A DNA stretch of 64,000 nucleotides from Mycobacterium kiyosense (GCA_021654635.1 AP025179.1:3782001-3846000); one strand, 5' to 3'. Counted from the stretch's first letter, positions 45,187-55,663 are shown. Notes: a model not told the origin generated them from the sequence alone. Translations and numbers: made by a program.

Positions 45187-46462
45187 GAGCCGTCGTCTTG
45201 CGGATAACGTGCTGGTGCGGCTTCGACACCTTGGTCACGTGTTCGATCTCGCCCGACTTCACCAGAGCGCGAACCGCCGCCGTGTACGCCGTCTCCTTGG
45301 CCTCACCGTAGAGGTCTCCGTACACCTCCTTCACGTGCCGGACCACCTCCTTCGGTTGCCCGTCGGCAGTCACCCGCCGCAAGTTTTCGGTGATGTGCGC
45401 AATCGCTTGAGTGTGTTCCCTCTCAAACTGATCTGCCACGGCGTCCCACAGTGTTCCCTGCGGTTCATCGGGGTCCGGCCCCAAGAACTCAATCCATCTC
45501 TGTCGCGCCTTTGCGCCGGCGGCTCCGAAGACCCAGAACCCGTGTGGGTCCTGGGTGAGGAATATCAAGTAATAGACGGGCTGGTGATGGACCTGGCGCC
45601 GTACCGGTGCGACGACGTATCCGTACCCGGTTCCGTCGATCAGATGCTTGGCGTACTCGATCGCGACGTTCTCCGCGGCTGACTCCCAATCGCGCCCGCC
45701 AGATGCCTCATGCGACCTCAGCGCCACACCTCGCCACCACTCACCGCCGCACACGGCGTCTGCCTTCGCGACACCGCCGAGGTCGAGTTGGCCCTTCTTC
45801 AACTGACCGCCTGCTCGCCGGATCAGGTCGGCGTTGAAGTTCAACAACAACTCGGTCCGCGGCCACTTGCCCCGTGTACGGAGGATGTCCCTAATGGAAC
45901 TCATCGGGAGCACGGCTCCGCAAGGATCAAGGAAGACGAACAGACTGGCTCCGGCGGCCAACTGCAACGCCTCGTCAATGTAATCCCCGCATTCGCCGTG
46001 GTGGCTGTCGATGCGGATACCTCGGGCGCGGTACTCGTCGGCCACCGCGTCGAGGGACTCGTAGTCCTCACGGTTTTTCTCAATCAGGAGAAGGTCGATC
46101 TGGGTGGTGTTCCTGGCCTTCTGCGCGGCGAGCATCATGTGCTCAGCGGATCCTGCTTCACCGGTGTCGAAGCGACCTCGGCCGGCGAACCCGTCGAAGA
46201 GCACCGCTCGCTTCGGCTTGAGCTTGCTCGCTGTCATCGTCGCGAATCTGACGACGTACTGCTCGAGGATCGCGTGCTTGTAGACCGATTGCGGCCTGGG
46301 GCTTTCCAGCAACCCTGCGTCTGTACCGGTGGGCATCGGCTTTGCATCCCGGCCGATCAGCGCCGCATCGACCAAGCCATCGACCCCGATGATCGAGTCG
46401 ATGCGGTCAACATGCGAAGTCTCCCAATCTTCTTCATGCGTCCAATCGAGCAGCTCTCGCAC
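45176..46462 (-). CDS. tcmP: Three-Cys-motif partner protein TcmP
   Basis: A protein of up to 428 aa. The core shows [30 protein letters not shown] (methyltransferase-like motif I), [32 protein letters not shown] and [17 protein letters not shown], the layout of the TcmP family, which is found beside DUF5131 three-Cys proteins. A C-terminal winged-helix-like region follows ([16 protein letters not shown]). GTG 46462 is the longest start; ATG 46333 (MPTGTDAG) and a frame-shifted upstream extension with acidic sequence (46357-46581) are alternatives. The Rossmann fold with DPxG may bind SAM or nucleotide. Putative two-gene defence or modification unit. Confidence 0.8.
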   Translation of the reverse strand: MRELLDWTHEEDWETSHVDRIDSIIGVDGLVDAALIGRDAKPMPTGTDAGLLESPRPQSVYKHAILEQYVVRFATMTASKLKPKRAVLFDGFAGRGRFDTGEAGSAEHMMLAAQKARNTTQIDLLLIEKNREDYESLDAVADEYRARGIRIDSHHGECGDYIDEALQLAAGASLFVFLDPCGAVLPMSSIRDILRTRGKWPRTELLLNFNADLIRRAGGQLKKGQLDLGGVAKADAVCGGEWWRGVALRSHEASGGRDWESAAENVAIEYAKHLIDGTGYGYVVAPVRRQVHHQPVYYLIFLTQDPHGFWVFGAAGAKARQRWIEFLGPDPDEPQGTLWDAVADQFEREHTQAIAHITENLRRVTADGQPKEVVRHVKEVYGDLYGEAKETAYTAAVRALVKSGEIEHVTKVSKPHQHVIRKTTAPNP

Positions 46463-46611
46463 ATCTCATCGGTGCCCATCGCTTCATCCATCATTTGATC
46501 CACATCCATCACGTCCGCCTCGAACGCTCCAACATCCACTGCCATGGTCGGCCCTGGCGACCCCCAGGCCAATGATTGCATTTGTCATATCACTATGCAA
46601 ATATAACATAC

Positions 46612-48444
46612 ATGACGGATCCACAGTCCATTCCGGCGCTCCTCCAGGCCATCCGTGCTGCACTCGACCTCACGCAGGCCGAGTTGGCCGAGCGGCTCGG
46701 TGTCTCCTTCGCCACGGTGAACAGGTGGGAAGCCGGTTCCAGCAAGCCACAGAGAGCCCAGCTCGCCAAGATCAACGCTCTGGCCGAGGATGCTGACGTC
46801 GACGCCAGCGATTCCCCACTCGCCGGTGGAGCGATAGTCACCCGTCGCCGTGGCCGCCAAGCTAAGCCAGCGACTCCGACCACAAAGCCAATGGAGCAGA
46901 TGCTGTGGGACGCCGCTTGCTCGATCCGAGGCGAGAAGGACGCGCCGAAATTCAAGGACTACCTGCTGCCGCTGCTATTCCTTAAGCGCCTTTCCGATGT
47001 CTTTGACGACGAGATCGACCGACTCGCCGAGGAGTACGGCGACCGTGACGTCGCCCTGGAGATCGCGGACAACGACCACGACCTGCTCCGCTTCTATCTC
47101 CCGCCCGAGGCGCGTTGGGCCGTCATTAGCGGACGCGCGCAGTACGACTGGCCTGACGACGAGCGCGGTCGGTCTACACGACCACGCGACATCGGTGAGC
47201 ACCTCACCAAGGCAGTGCGAGCCGTCGTCCGATTCAACCCGAGTCTCGCCGGAGTCATCGACGTCGTGGACTTCGCGGCTGAGCGCAACGGTGAGCGGGA
47301 TATCAACCCCGCCAAACTCAATGGCGTCGTCGAGACCTTTTCCGACCCGCGTTATCGCCTAGGCCTCGCCGACGTGCAGCCCGACTTCCTTGGCCGCGCA
47401 TACGAATATCTCCTCCGGAAGTTCGCAGAGGGCTCGGGCCAGAGTGCGGGCGAGTTCTTTACTCCAACCGAGGTCGGATTCCTCATAGCGCGCATCCTGA
47501 GGCCGAAGCCAGGACAGACCTGCCATGACTACGCTTGCGGTTCCGCCGGCCTGCTCATCAAGCTCCAGCTCATCGCGCGCGAGCTCGACCTGACCGCCAA
47601 GATCCCACTCAAACTGTTTGGCCAGGAGCTACAGGCCGAGAGTTACGCCGTCGCCCGGATGAACGCAATCATCCACGACATGGACGTCGACTTACGCCGC
47701 GGCGACACCATGATCAATCCCAAGTTCCGGACATCGTCGGGATCGCTCGACCAATTCGATCTTGTCGTCGCAAACCCGATGTGGAACCAGCCTTTTGACC
47801 CGAGCATTTTCGAGGACGACCCGTACGACCGTTTCATCAAACACGGTGGCGCAACGTCAGGCAAGGGTGACTGGGCCTGGCTCCAGCAGACGCTCTCGGT
47901 GCTCAAGGACACCGGCCGTGCGGCGGTCGTCCTCGACACCGGTGCCGTAACGCGCGGCTCGGGCTCGAAGAACGAAGACAAGGAACGCAACATCCGCAAG
48001 TGGTTCGTCGACCGCGATCTCGTCGAGGGCGTCATCCTGTTGCCCGACAACCTCTTCTACAACACGACGGCCGCTGGCGTCATCGTGGTGCTCAACAAGC
48101 GCAAGCCCGAGTCTAAGAAGGGCACGATCACCCTGCTCAACGCGAGCAAGCGGTTCACCAAGGGCAAACCCAAGAACCACCTCGCCGACGAGGACGTCTT
48201 GGATCTCGCGAGGCTCTACAACGCAGGCGATCCTGCCGAGGGGGAAGTTGCGGTCATCGACCTCACCCAGATCGCCGACGCCGATTACAACCTCAGCCCT
48301 AGCCGGTGGGTTTCCGCTGTCGCCACCGATGAGACAGGCGACCTCGGTGATTTGCTGACGGAGTTCGAGCAGTGCATGAGCGCAGAAGCGGATCTCGAGG
48401 GCAAACTCCATGGAGCACTCGCGAGTTTGAGGAAGCTGGCATGA
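46612..48444 (+). CDS. hsdM: Type I restriction-modification methyltransferase with N-terminal HTH
   Basis: A 610-aa HsdM. Unusually, residues 1-65 are an XRE-type HTH ([32 protein letters not shown]), followed by a linker. The N-terminal bundle starts at [20 protein letters not shown]. The SAM motif is [15 protein letters not shown] and the catalytic N6-adenine motif is [12 protein letters not shown] (NPPY-type, about residue 388). ATG 46612 is preferred because it begins the HTH; the frame is open from 46576. The AT-rich promoter just upstream holds ATTTG-N13-CAAAT, a possible operator for the HTH. The stop overlaps hsdS by 4 bp. Confidence 0.93.
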   Translation: MTDPQSIPALLQAIRAALDLTQAELAERLGVSFATVNRWEAGSSKPQRAQLAKINALAEDADVDASDSPLAGGAIVTRRRGRQAKPATPTTKPMEQMLWDAACSIRGEKDAPKFKDYLLPLLFLKRLSDVFDDEIDRLAEEYGDRDVALEIADNDHDLLRFYLPPEARWAVISGRAQYDWPDDERGRSTRPRDIGEHLTKAVRAVVRFNPSLAGVIDVVDFAAERNGERDINPAKLNGVVETFSDPRYRLGLADVQPDFLGRAYEYLLRKFAEGSGQSAGEFFTPTEVGFLIARILRPKPGQTCHDYACGSAGLLIKLQLIARELDLTAKIPLKLFGQELQAESYAVARMNAIIHDMDVDLRRGDTMINPKFRTSSGSLDQFDLVVANPMWNQPFDPSIFEDDPYDRFIKHGGATSGKGDWAWLQQTLSVLKDTGRAAVVLDTGAVTRGSGSKNEDKERNIRKWFVDRDLVEGVILLPDNLFYNTTAAGVIVVLNKRKPESKKGTITLLNASKRFTKGKPKNHLADEDVLDLARLYNAGDPAEGEVAVIDLTQIADADYNLSPSRWVSAVATDETGDLGDLLTEFEQCMSAEADLEGKLHGALASLRKLA

Positions 48445-49685
48445 CCGAGTCGGCTGCCCTCCTCAGTGACCTCTGTGACTTGATCAGTATCCAGGTCGAC
48501 CCGGCGACGATGCCGGAGTCCCCTTATCTGGGCTTAGAGCACCTTGAACCTGGCCGTCTTCGAGCGACCGGCTTCGGGAGAGCAAGTGATGCCACGAGCC
48601 AGAAGGCCGCATTCGAGCCGGGTGATGTGCTCTACGGAAAGCTGCGGCCGTACCTCGACAAGGCGGTGCTCGCGGATCGCGCTGGAGTTGCCACCACGGA
48701 GTTGTTAGTCCTCCGACCCAAGTTGGGCGTGAGCCCGGAGTACCTCGCATGTGTTGTTCACTCACCTGCTTTCGTCGAGTTCGCTATGCAAGGTGTGACC
48801 GGAGCCCAACATCCCCGAACTTCTTGGGCGCACGTCAGGGCGTTCGAGCTGTCCGCCCACGACCGATCAGAGCAAGCATCCATCGCGAAGCTCCTGTGGA
48901 GCTTGTTCGAGCTAAGGATGAGAACGGAACAGGGCATCGCTAGTGCTTCCTCCTTGAAGCGGGCCGCGATGCAGCAGTTGTTCTCGCGGGGCCTGCGCGG
49001 GGAGGCGCAGAAGGAAACCGAGATCGGCCAAATCCCTGAGAGCTGGGAACTTGTTCCTTTGGGCGACCTCGGTCGAATCGGGAATGGTTCGACCCCGAAA
49101 CGATCGACTAGTGCTTACTGGGACGGTGGGACTTTCCCATGGCTCAACAGCGCCAAGGTCTACGACCGTGACATCCAGGATGCAGACCAGTTCGTGACTG
49201 ACGTCGCCCTGAAGGAGTGTCATCTGCCCGTGCTTGAGCCGGGAGCGGTTCTGGTGGCTATCACTGGACAAGGCAAAACCCTGGGTAATGCGGCCGTCCT
49301 CGGTATCCGCGCAACGATCAACCAACACCTCGCCTATCTTCAGACGGACCTTGAGAAGGCTGAACCAAAGTTCGTCCGCGCATACCTTGAGACTCAGTAC
49401 GACCACTTGCGTGCGGTCGCTTCCGGCGGAGGTAGCACGAAGGGGGCGCTGACGTGCGGCTTCCTCCGTGGGATGACGGTGCCGCGGCCGCCAACCATCA
49501 TCGAGCAGCAGGAGATTGCCGACGTGCTGGACGTTCTCGACCGCAAGATCGAGCTGCTCGGCAGTAAGCGCGACGTGCTGGACCGGCTCTTCAAGGCGTT
49601 GCTGCACAAATTGATGACCGGCGAGATTTCGGTCGACGACCTCGACCTGAGCACATTGCCGTCAATCGACGGGACTGCAGCATGA
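48441..49685 (+). CDS. hsdS: Type I restriction specificity subunit
   Basis: A 414-aa HsdS. Two target recognition domains are separated and closed by conserved helices. TRD1 covers about residues 1-150 ([20 protein letters not shown]). The central helix region is [23 protein letters not shown]2 starts at [20 protein letters not shown], with [12 protein letters not shown]. The C-terminal helix is [19 protein letters not shown] and [16 protein letters not shown] 48441 overlaps the hsdM stop (ATGA); the open frame starts earlier but inside hsdM. It sets the bipartite recognition sequence, which cannot be predicted by eye. Confidence 0.92.
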   Translation: MTESAALLSDLCDLISIQVDPATMPESPYLGLEHLEPGRLRATGFGRASDATSQKAAFEPGDVLYGKLRPYLDKAVLADRAGVATTELLVLRPKLGVSPEYLACVVHSPAFVEFAMQGVTGAQHPRTSWAHVRAFELSAHDRSEQASIAKLLWSLFELRMRTEQGIASASSLKRAAMQQLFSRGLRGEAQKETEIGQIPESWELVPLGDLGRIGNGSTPKRSTSAYWDGGTFPWLNSAKVYDRDIQDADQFVTDVALKECHLPVLEPGAVLVAITGQGKTLGNAAVLGIRATINQHLAYLQTDLEKAEPKFVRAYLETQYDHLRAVASGGGSTKGALTCGFLRGMTVPRPPTIIEQQEIADVLDVLDRKIELLGSKRDVLDRLFKALLHKLMTGEISVDDLDLSTLPSIDGTAA

Positions 49686-52631
49686 GCCAGATCAAGATCT
49701 CCGAGGCCAAGTCGGTGCAGTTCCCGATGGTGAAGCACGCCTCAGCCGTGGGCTGGGAACAACTCACACCAGAGGAAGCTGAACGCATGCGTCGCGGTCG
49801 GGCCAACATGCTGTTGCCCGAGGTGCTGGAGAACAAACTGCGGCACTTCAACCCGTGGCTTACCGAGGACCAGGCCCGCGCGATCGTCGAGAGCATTGAA
49901 GCGCTGCCCCCCACGATCGAGGGCAACCGAGAGGTGTTGCGCTGGCTCCGAGGCGAACGTCAGTGGCACGACGAGAACGAACAGCGCCAGCGCCCGGTTC
50001 AGGTTGTCGACTTCGATCTACCTCACGAGAACGCCCTGCACGTCACATGGGAGTGGAAAATCGAGCCGCCCGCCCGGGCAAAGGGCAACCGCGCTGACGT
50101 CATGTTCCTCGTCAACGGCATGCCGGTCACCATCGTGGAGCACAAGAACCCGAAGGACCGCGACGCACTTACCAAAGCCGTGACCCAGCTTCGACGTTAC
50201 GAGATGGAGACGCCAGAGCTCTTGGCTCAAGCGCAGCTCCACAATGAGACCCACCTGATCGACTACTGGTACGGCGTCACGTGGAACATCAACCGCCGCA
50301 TGCTCTTTAGGTGGAAGCACACGAGCGACGAGTCCTACCGCGATGCCGTACAGGCGTTTTTCGAGCCGCGTGACTTCCTGCGCACTTTGCGCCAGTGGGT
50401 GCTCTTCTACGTCGAAGATGGTGAAACGAAGAAATCGGTCCTTCGCGAGCACCAGCGAGGTGCAGTCGATGCCGTGGTCGAGCGGTGCGCCGACCAGGCA
50501 AAGAACCGGGGGCTGATCTGGCACACACAGGGCTCCGGCAAGACCTTCACCTTGCTAACGGCGGCGCAGTTGATCCTCAGCCAGAAGGACCGCTTCAAGA
50601 ACGCAACCGTCATCCTTGTCGTTGACCGCACCGAGCTGGAGGGCCAGCTCAAGGAGTGGGTCGACAGACTGCTCGGCGAGATGCAGGCCAACGACATCCC
50701 GGTTCGGCGTGCCAACAGCAAGGATGACTTGCAAGACATCTTCGATTCCGACTTCCGTGGCCTGGTCGTCTCGATGATCCACAAGTTCGAGACAATCCGG
50801 AAGGACAGCTCCAACCGCGACAACGTCTTTGTCTTCATCGACGAGGCTCACCGGTCGGTCGCTGCTGACCTCGGCTCATACCTCATGGCGGCGGTCCCAA
50901 ACTCCACCATCATCGGCTTTACCGGCACCCCGGTCGGCGGGACACAAGGCGGTGGCACAAGTTCGTTCCAGATCTTCGGATCACAGGACGAAATGGGCTA
51001 CCTGCACAAGTACTCGATCATCGAGTCGATCGAGGACGAGACCACTCTGCCGATCAAGTACATGCTTGCGCCGTCGTCGATGTCCATGGCACCAGAGGAC
51101 TTAGACGAGCAGTTCTACGCCCTTGCGTCCGACGAGGCCGTCACTGACATCGATGAACTCAACAAGGTACTGCAGCGAGCAGTTGGACTGCGCACCTTCC
51201 TCGGCTCTGACAGCCGCGTGGCGCAGGTGGCTGAGTTCGTCGCGAACCACTTCAATGAGAACGTAGATCCGCTGGGGTACAAGGCATTTCTCGTCGCGGT
51301 CGACCGTGAGACGTGTGCGAAGTATAAGCGCGCGCTCGACAAGCTGCTGCCACCCGAGTGGTCCGAGGTGGTCTACAGCAAGAATGCGAGCGATGTCGTC
51401 GACCGTCCCGACGTACATGAGCTCCAGCTTTCCGATGACCGCGAGAAAGAGGTGCGCCGGCAGTTCAAGAAGGCCCATCAACAGCCCAAGATCCTTATCG
51501 TCACTGACAAGTTGCTCACCGGCTACGACGCGCCGATCTTGTACGCGATGTATCTCGATAAGCCGATGCGTGACCACGTCCTCCTCCAGGCGCTCGCGCG
51601 CGTGAACCGACCATATGTCGACAGCGAGGGTGTGCAGAAGAAGGTGGGTCTCGTCGTAGACTTCGTTGGCATTTTGAAAGAACTTCACAAGGCGCTGCGG
51701 TTCGATTCCGCCGATGTCGAAGGCGCCCTGCAAGACCTCGATGTGCTGATGGCGGATCTGCTGCTGAAGATCGACGCTGCTTCCACCGAGTACCTGCAGG
51801 TCACGAGCGGCCAAGGCGATGACGAGCAGTTAGAAGGCATCGTTTACGGCAAATTCGTATCGGAGGACGAGCGCAAGAAGTTTTTCGACGACTACCGCGA
51901 CATCGAGGCGTTGTGGGAAATACTACTCTCGCCCTCAGCGGAGTTGCGCGACCACATCGCGACGTACAAGCGCCTATCTGTTCTATACGCGGCTGTGCGA
52001 AACGCCTACTCCGAGGCGACCACCTTCACTGCCGATCTGGAGCACAAGACCAAGCGTCTGATCGAGGAGACCGCAACTCAGGAAGGTCTGGGTAGGTTCA
52101 CCAAGGTTGCCACGTTCGACGTCCCAACATTGGAGGCACTGAGGGGGGACGACGGACCACCTGAGGAGAAGGTCTACAACCTGTTGCGCGGCTTACGCAA
52201 GGAGATGGAAGACAACCCCCGCAGCCGCGGTGGCGCTCCAGGGCATCAAAGAAAGGGCCGACCGCGTCATCGAAAATCTCGAAGAGCGAAAGATCAACGG
52301 CCTTGCCGCTTTAGATGAGCTCAAGGCAATTGCGGAGGAGAAGGACAAACTGCGCGAGTTCGCCAGGCAGAGCGGACTATCGGATCGCGCCTTCGGCATT
52401 TTCTCGGCATTGAGAACCGAGCATTCGTTGCGTGAGCTGAATGTCGATATCCAGCGGGTCGCAGTGAGCATCGAGGTAGCGGTGGATCAGTTCCCGCACT
52501 GGCGGCAGAATCCCGACGAACGGCGCCGCTTGCGCAGTGGCCTCTACAAACCATTGCTGGATAGTCAGGTGCCTGCGAAGTCCTGCGCCGAGATTATCGA
52601 TAACGTTATGACTGTGCTGGAGAAGGTCTGA
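49682..52631 (+). CDS. hsdR: Type I restriction endonuclease subunit, frameshift near C-terminus
   Basis: The motor and nuclease subunit. The N-terminal nuclease core is [20 protein letters not shown] (D...E-x-K). SF2 translocase motifs are [12 protein letters not shown] (Walker A, about residue 284), VFIDEAHRS (about 385) and TGTPVGG, then [19 protein letters not shown] and ALARVNRP. At CCCCC 52216-52220 the frame is lost; removing one C gives [20 protein letters not shown] and the C-terminal helicase/HsdM-contact domain to TGA 52629-52631, about 982 aa. The first frame alone would end at 52318. ATG 49682 overlaps the hsdS stop. Probably intact in the cell. Confidence 0.88.
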
Positions 52632-53035
52632 TGGCAAGGCCGAGGATGCCGCTGACCGCCGATCAAACCCTCACCCGCAAGGCGATGGCGTGGGCGACCA
52701 AGATTCGGGTGAATCCTTCACGCATCGTGATCGCTGAGCTGACTACAAAGTGGGGCTCGTGCGCACCGGACGGTGTGATCACCCTCGCACAGGATCTTGT
52801 TGAGATGCCCGCGGCCTTCCAGGATTACGTCGTCGTTCATGAACTGCTCCACCTGCGATACCGCTCCCACGGGAAAGCCTTTACCGCGATGATGACTGCG
52901 TTGGTTCCCGGTTGGCGCGAGCTGGAGGCATCGAGCCGAATTAGGGGAGGTGCACAGATGAATTCCGCGGAATTGTCGGGGCGCCCGGCCACGGTCGAGT
53001 TCGGATTCGGGAAAAGGGATGTGCCGCGTGTCTGA
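52631..53035 (+). CDS. DUF45/YgjP-like metallopeptidase
   Basis: A 134-aa YgjP/DUF45 protein with the zinc site VVHELLHLRYRSHGKAF (HExxH plus downstream His). The segment before it, KWGSCAPDGVITLAQDLVEM, is the family signature (W-G-S-C). ATG 52631 overlaps the hsdR stop by one base, so it belongs to the restriction operon. Such small metallopeptidases often accompany type I restriction systems; their role there is not established. Confidence 0.9.
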   Translation: MARPRMPLTADQTLTRKAMAWATKIRVNPSRIVIAELTTKWGSCAPDGVITLAQDLVEMPAAFQDYVVVHELLHLRYRSHGKAFTAMMTALVPGWRELEASSRIRGGAQMNSAELSGRPATVEFGFGKRDVPRV

Positions 53036-53040
53036 AGAAA

Positions 53041-53901
53041 ATGCGAAGAACGCCAAAAAGAGTCTTCGTCGTCCACGGTCGTAACTTGGGTGCGCGAGAC
53101 GCGATGTTTGACTTTCTCCGGGCCATAGGTCTTGAGCCGATCGAATGGTCGACCGCGATCAGCGCAACAGGATCGGCGAGCCCCTACATTGGCCAGGCGC
53201 TCGATGCCGCGTTCGAGATGGCGCAAGCCGTCGTCGTTCTCCTAACGCCTGACGACATTGCGTACCTACGACCGGAGTATGCCAACGGCGAGGATGACCC
53301 CGAAAGGACTCCGACTCCGCAAGCCAGGCCAAACGTGCTGTTCGAAGCAGGCATGGCGATCGGGCGTCACCCCGAGCGAACCGTTCTTGTGGAGCTCGGC
53401 TCGTTGCGCGCGTTTAGTGATGTTGCGGGCCGGCACGCCGTAAGGCTGGACAATTCGTCGCAGAAGCGCAACGACCTCGCGAACCGCCTCAAAGACTCTG
53501 GCTGCGACGTGTCGACTGCGGGGGCAGACTGGCTGCGCACGGGCGACTTTACGTCACCCAATGCGCCCGACATGCCGATGGGACGCCGGGTCCCCAGCGC
53601 ATCGGGACGCCCTCGCAATCGTTTGGATGCCCAGTATCTTCGGCGCGGCTCCGGCTCTGACGTTGTTCAACTCATAAATCGAAGCGGTCAAGACCTTTTC
53701 GACCTGCATTCGCCTAACGTCAAGGATTTCAACGCGGCGCTCAGGGGTTTCCCGGTCTCGCGATTGCCCGCATCAAAATCCGTGAGCTTGCGAGCGCTTT
53801 TATCGTCGAGTTCACCGGACAGGTTCGACTTGCTGGTCACGGGCCGAACCGAGGAGAACGAGGAATTCACCGAAACACTTTTCCTGGACCTCAATGGGTA
53901 G
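53041..53901 (+). CDS. TIR-like nucleotide-binding domain protein
   Basis: A 286-aa protein. Residues 5-150 form a TIR-like domain of the CAP12/PycTIR group: RVFVVHGRNLGARDAMFDFL, PIEWSTAISATGSASPYIG, AQAVVVLLTPDDIAYL and the catalytic Glu in NVLFEAGMAIGRHPERTV. Such domains hydrolyse NAD+ during abortive infection. Residues 190-286 are a second, beta-rich domain (SDVVQLINRSGQDLF, FDLLVTGRTEENEEF) that I do not recognise and that may be the sensor. It starts 5 bp after the metallopeptidase gene and precedes the zinc-ribbon gene, so it is in the same operon as the restriction genes. Confidence 0.85.
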   Translation: MRRTPKRVFVVHGRNLGARDAMFDFLRAIGLEPIEWSTAISATGSASPYIGQALDAAFEMAQAVVVLLTPDDIAYLRPEYANGEDDPERTPTPQARPNVLFEAGMAIGRHPERTVLVELGSLRAFSDVAGRHAVRLDNSSQKRNDLANRLKDSGCDVSTAGADWLRTGDFTSPNAPDMPMGRRVPSASGRPRNRLDAQYLRRGSGSDVVQLINRSGQDLFDLHSPNVKDFNAALRGFPVSRLPASKSVSLRALLSSSSPDRFDLLVTGRTEENEEFTETLFLDLNG

Positions 53902-53907
53902 GCGTTG

Positions 53908-54354
53908 ATGGACATACCGATTTCGTTTCCCCTCGACGACGATGGTTTCCTACGTCGCGAGTGTCCAAGTTGCGGTGACGAGTTCAAGTGGCATCACGGG
54001 CCCATGGCCAGCCGACCTGCTACCGCGATTGATCCCGCGGAGTACACGTGCCCGCTTTGCGGGATGACTACGCCAAACGATCAGTGGTTCACCCAAGAGC
54101 AGGTCAAACATCAACGCGAGACGGTTGAGTTCTACGCGGTGGACGTGGTTAATGACGAGCTGAAACGTGCATTCGGAAAGAACTACACACCTGGTAAGAA
54201 CACGGCGCCACCGCCGACACCGCTTCACGAACCGAACGACATGGTCATCATTGAGCCTCCCTGCCATCCATGGGAGCCCGTGAAAGTTGACGAAGTCCGC
54301 GCGGACACCGGCCCGCTGTACTGCCTCTTCTGCGGTGAGACCTACCGCGCATGA
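53908..54354 (+). CDS. Zinc-ribbon protein of unknown function
   Basis: A 148-aa protein with three CxxC pairs: RRECPSCGDEFKWHHG, YTCPLCGMTT and GPLYCLFCGETYRA, all likely zinc-binding. The middle part QVKHQRETVEFYAVDVVNDE is helical. ATG 53908 is used; it follows the TIR gene stop by 6 bp. No named family recognised. Tight linkage to the TIR gene suggests that the two work together. Confidence 0.75.
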   Translation: MDIPISFPLDDDGFLRRECPSCGDEFKWHHGPMASRPATAIDPAEYTCPLCGMTTPNDQWFTQEQVKHQRETVEFYAVDVVNDELKRAFGKNYTPGKNTAPPPTPLHEPNDMVIIEPPCHPWEPVKVDEVRADTGPLYCLFCGETYRA

Positions 54355-54368
54355 AACGCATTCGCCCC

Positions 54369-54791
54369 CTACACGAGGTTGACCCCGTCATGCACTCGTG
54401 ACTGGGGAGCTTCCTCGAAAGCGTCCAACACACGCACACTGAACGCTGGTGCCATCACAGACTGCACTTCTTGCTTTGTCATCCAACGGATTTCACGAGC
54501 TTCCTCGGTTGTGTGCGGCTCACCCTCGGTGGGCCGACAGCGATACACCAGCGCAACGATTCCGTGGGCCAAATTCTTATAGACACCGGTGATGCGCTCA
54601 ACAGTCACAGCAAGTCCGGTCTCTTCCAGTACCTCGCGCTGTACGCCGGCCTCGAACGATTCGTTGAGTTCCAAGACTCCCCCGGGCGCCTCCCAGTGCC
54701 CGTTGTCATCGCGTTTGATGACCAAGACGCGGTCGTCGTCGCGGACCACGATGCCAGCTACGCTGACAGAGTGCTTCGGTGTGGCTGCCAT
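54369..54791 (-). CDS. NUDIX hydrolase, Pif-like
   Basis: A 140-aa NUDIX protein. The NUDIX box is intact: GGVLELNESFEAGVQREVLE followed by ETGL (G-x5-E-x7-REVxEExG). The N-terminal strand is VSVAGIVVRDDDRVLVIKRD. It is divergent from the KorSA-like gene with a shared 92-bp promoter region that contains the KorSA-type operator. In pSAM2, a NUDIX protein (Pif) gives immunity against redundant conjugative transfer and is located in the same neighbourhood, so an immunity role is a fair inference. Confidence 0.85.
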   Translation of the reverse strand: MAATPKHSVSVAGIVVRDDDRVLVIKRDDNGHWEAPGGVLELNESFEAGVQREVLEETGLAVTVERITGVYKNLAHGIVALVYRCRPTEGEPHTTEEAREIRWMTKQEVQSVMAPAFSVRVLDAFEEAPQSRVHDGVNLV

Positions 54792-54842
54792 GCGAGACTC
54801 CTACTCTGGCTCGACTCCAGTCGTGACATGGACGTGTCGTTT

Positions 54843-54866
54843 CCCTAGACTAGTCGCCTAGACATG
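54843..54866. promoter_or_regulatory. KorSA-type operator 1
   Basis: The AT-rich stretch CCTAGACTAGTCGCCTAGAC (54844-54863) holds, on the minus strand, CTAGGCGACTAG, which matches CTAGACGACTAG in operator 2. It lies 18-41 bp before the GTG of the repressor gene and between it and the NUDIX gene, the right place for autoregulation. Confidence 0.7.
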
Positions 54867-54883
54867 TAGGGGAAGGCTCTCAG

Positions 54884-55663
54884 GTGCTACAACTTGGCCA
54901 GATCGATCGGGCGGACGATAAGCCGCCGTATCGACAGATCGCCACCATGCTGCGCGAAGCCATCATCTCTGGCCAGCTAGAAGCTGGTGGACGTCTGCCC
55001 TCCGAGGCCGCGTTGATCGATCATTTCGGGGTCGCCCGGATGACAGTCCGCCAGGCAGTGCAGCAACTGCGTTCCGAGGGATTGGTGATCTCCGAGCACG
55101 GTAGGGGCGTCTTCGTGCGGCCCGCTCCCCCAATTCGGCGACTTGCATCCGATCGCTTCGCGCGGCAACATCGCGCCGGCGGTAAGGCCGCATTCACCGT
55201 CGAGGCCGAAAAGTCGGGCTACATGCCACAGGTCGACAACATCACTGTGACACGCGAGAAGCCGAATCCCACTGTCGCCGAACGTCTTCGGTTGACCCCA
55301 GACAACGATGTTGTCATCCGATCACGGCGATACCTCGCCGACGGACGCCCCGTCGAAACCGCGATCTCATACATTCCCGCCGCCTTCGCCGAGGGCACCA
55401 AGATCGAACAGACCGACACCGGCCCTGGCGGCATTTACGCACGGCTCGAAGAAGCCGGCCACACGCTCGCTCGATTCACCGAGGAAGTCGGCGCACGGAT
55501 GCCCACCCCCGAAGAACGCCGCGCCTTGCAACTTCCGGCGGGGGCGCCCGTCCTGACGGTGGTTCGGACGGCCTACGACACTAATGACGTGGCAGTCGAG
55601 GTGTGCGACACGGTGAAGGCGGCGTCGGCCTACCTGCTGGAATACGACTTCTCAGCGCGCTGA
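54884..55663 (+). CDS. GntR/HutC-family repressor, KorSA-like
   Basis: A 259-aa regulator. The GntR winged helix covers residues 10-75 (PPYRQIATMLREAIISGQLE; GRLPSEAALIDHFGVARMTV; GLVISEHGRGVFVRP). The UTRA ligand domain follows (RLRLTPDNDVVIRSRRYLAD, GARMPTPEERRALQLPAGAP, DTVKAASAYLLEYDF). The start is GTG 54884 with a GGGAAGG SD. In AICEs the KorSA repressor keeps the element integrated by repressing pra and tra genes; matching operators before this gene and before the pra-like gene support the same circuit here. Confidence 0.88.
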   Translation: MLQLGQIDRADDKPPYRQIATMLREAIISGQLEAGGRLPSEAALIDHFGVARMTVRQAVQQLRSEGLVISEHGRGVFVRPAPPIRRLASDRFARQHRAGGKAAFTVEAEKSGYMPQVDNITVTREKPNPTVAERLRLTPDNDVVIRSRRYLADGRPVETAISYIPAAFAEGTKIEQTDTGPGGIYARLEEAGHTLARFTEEVGARMPTPEERRALQLPAGAPVLTVVRTAYDTNDVAVEVCDTVKAASAYLLEYDFSAR

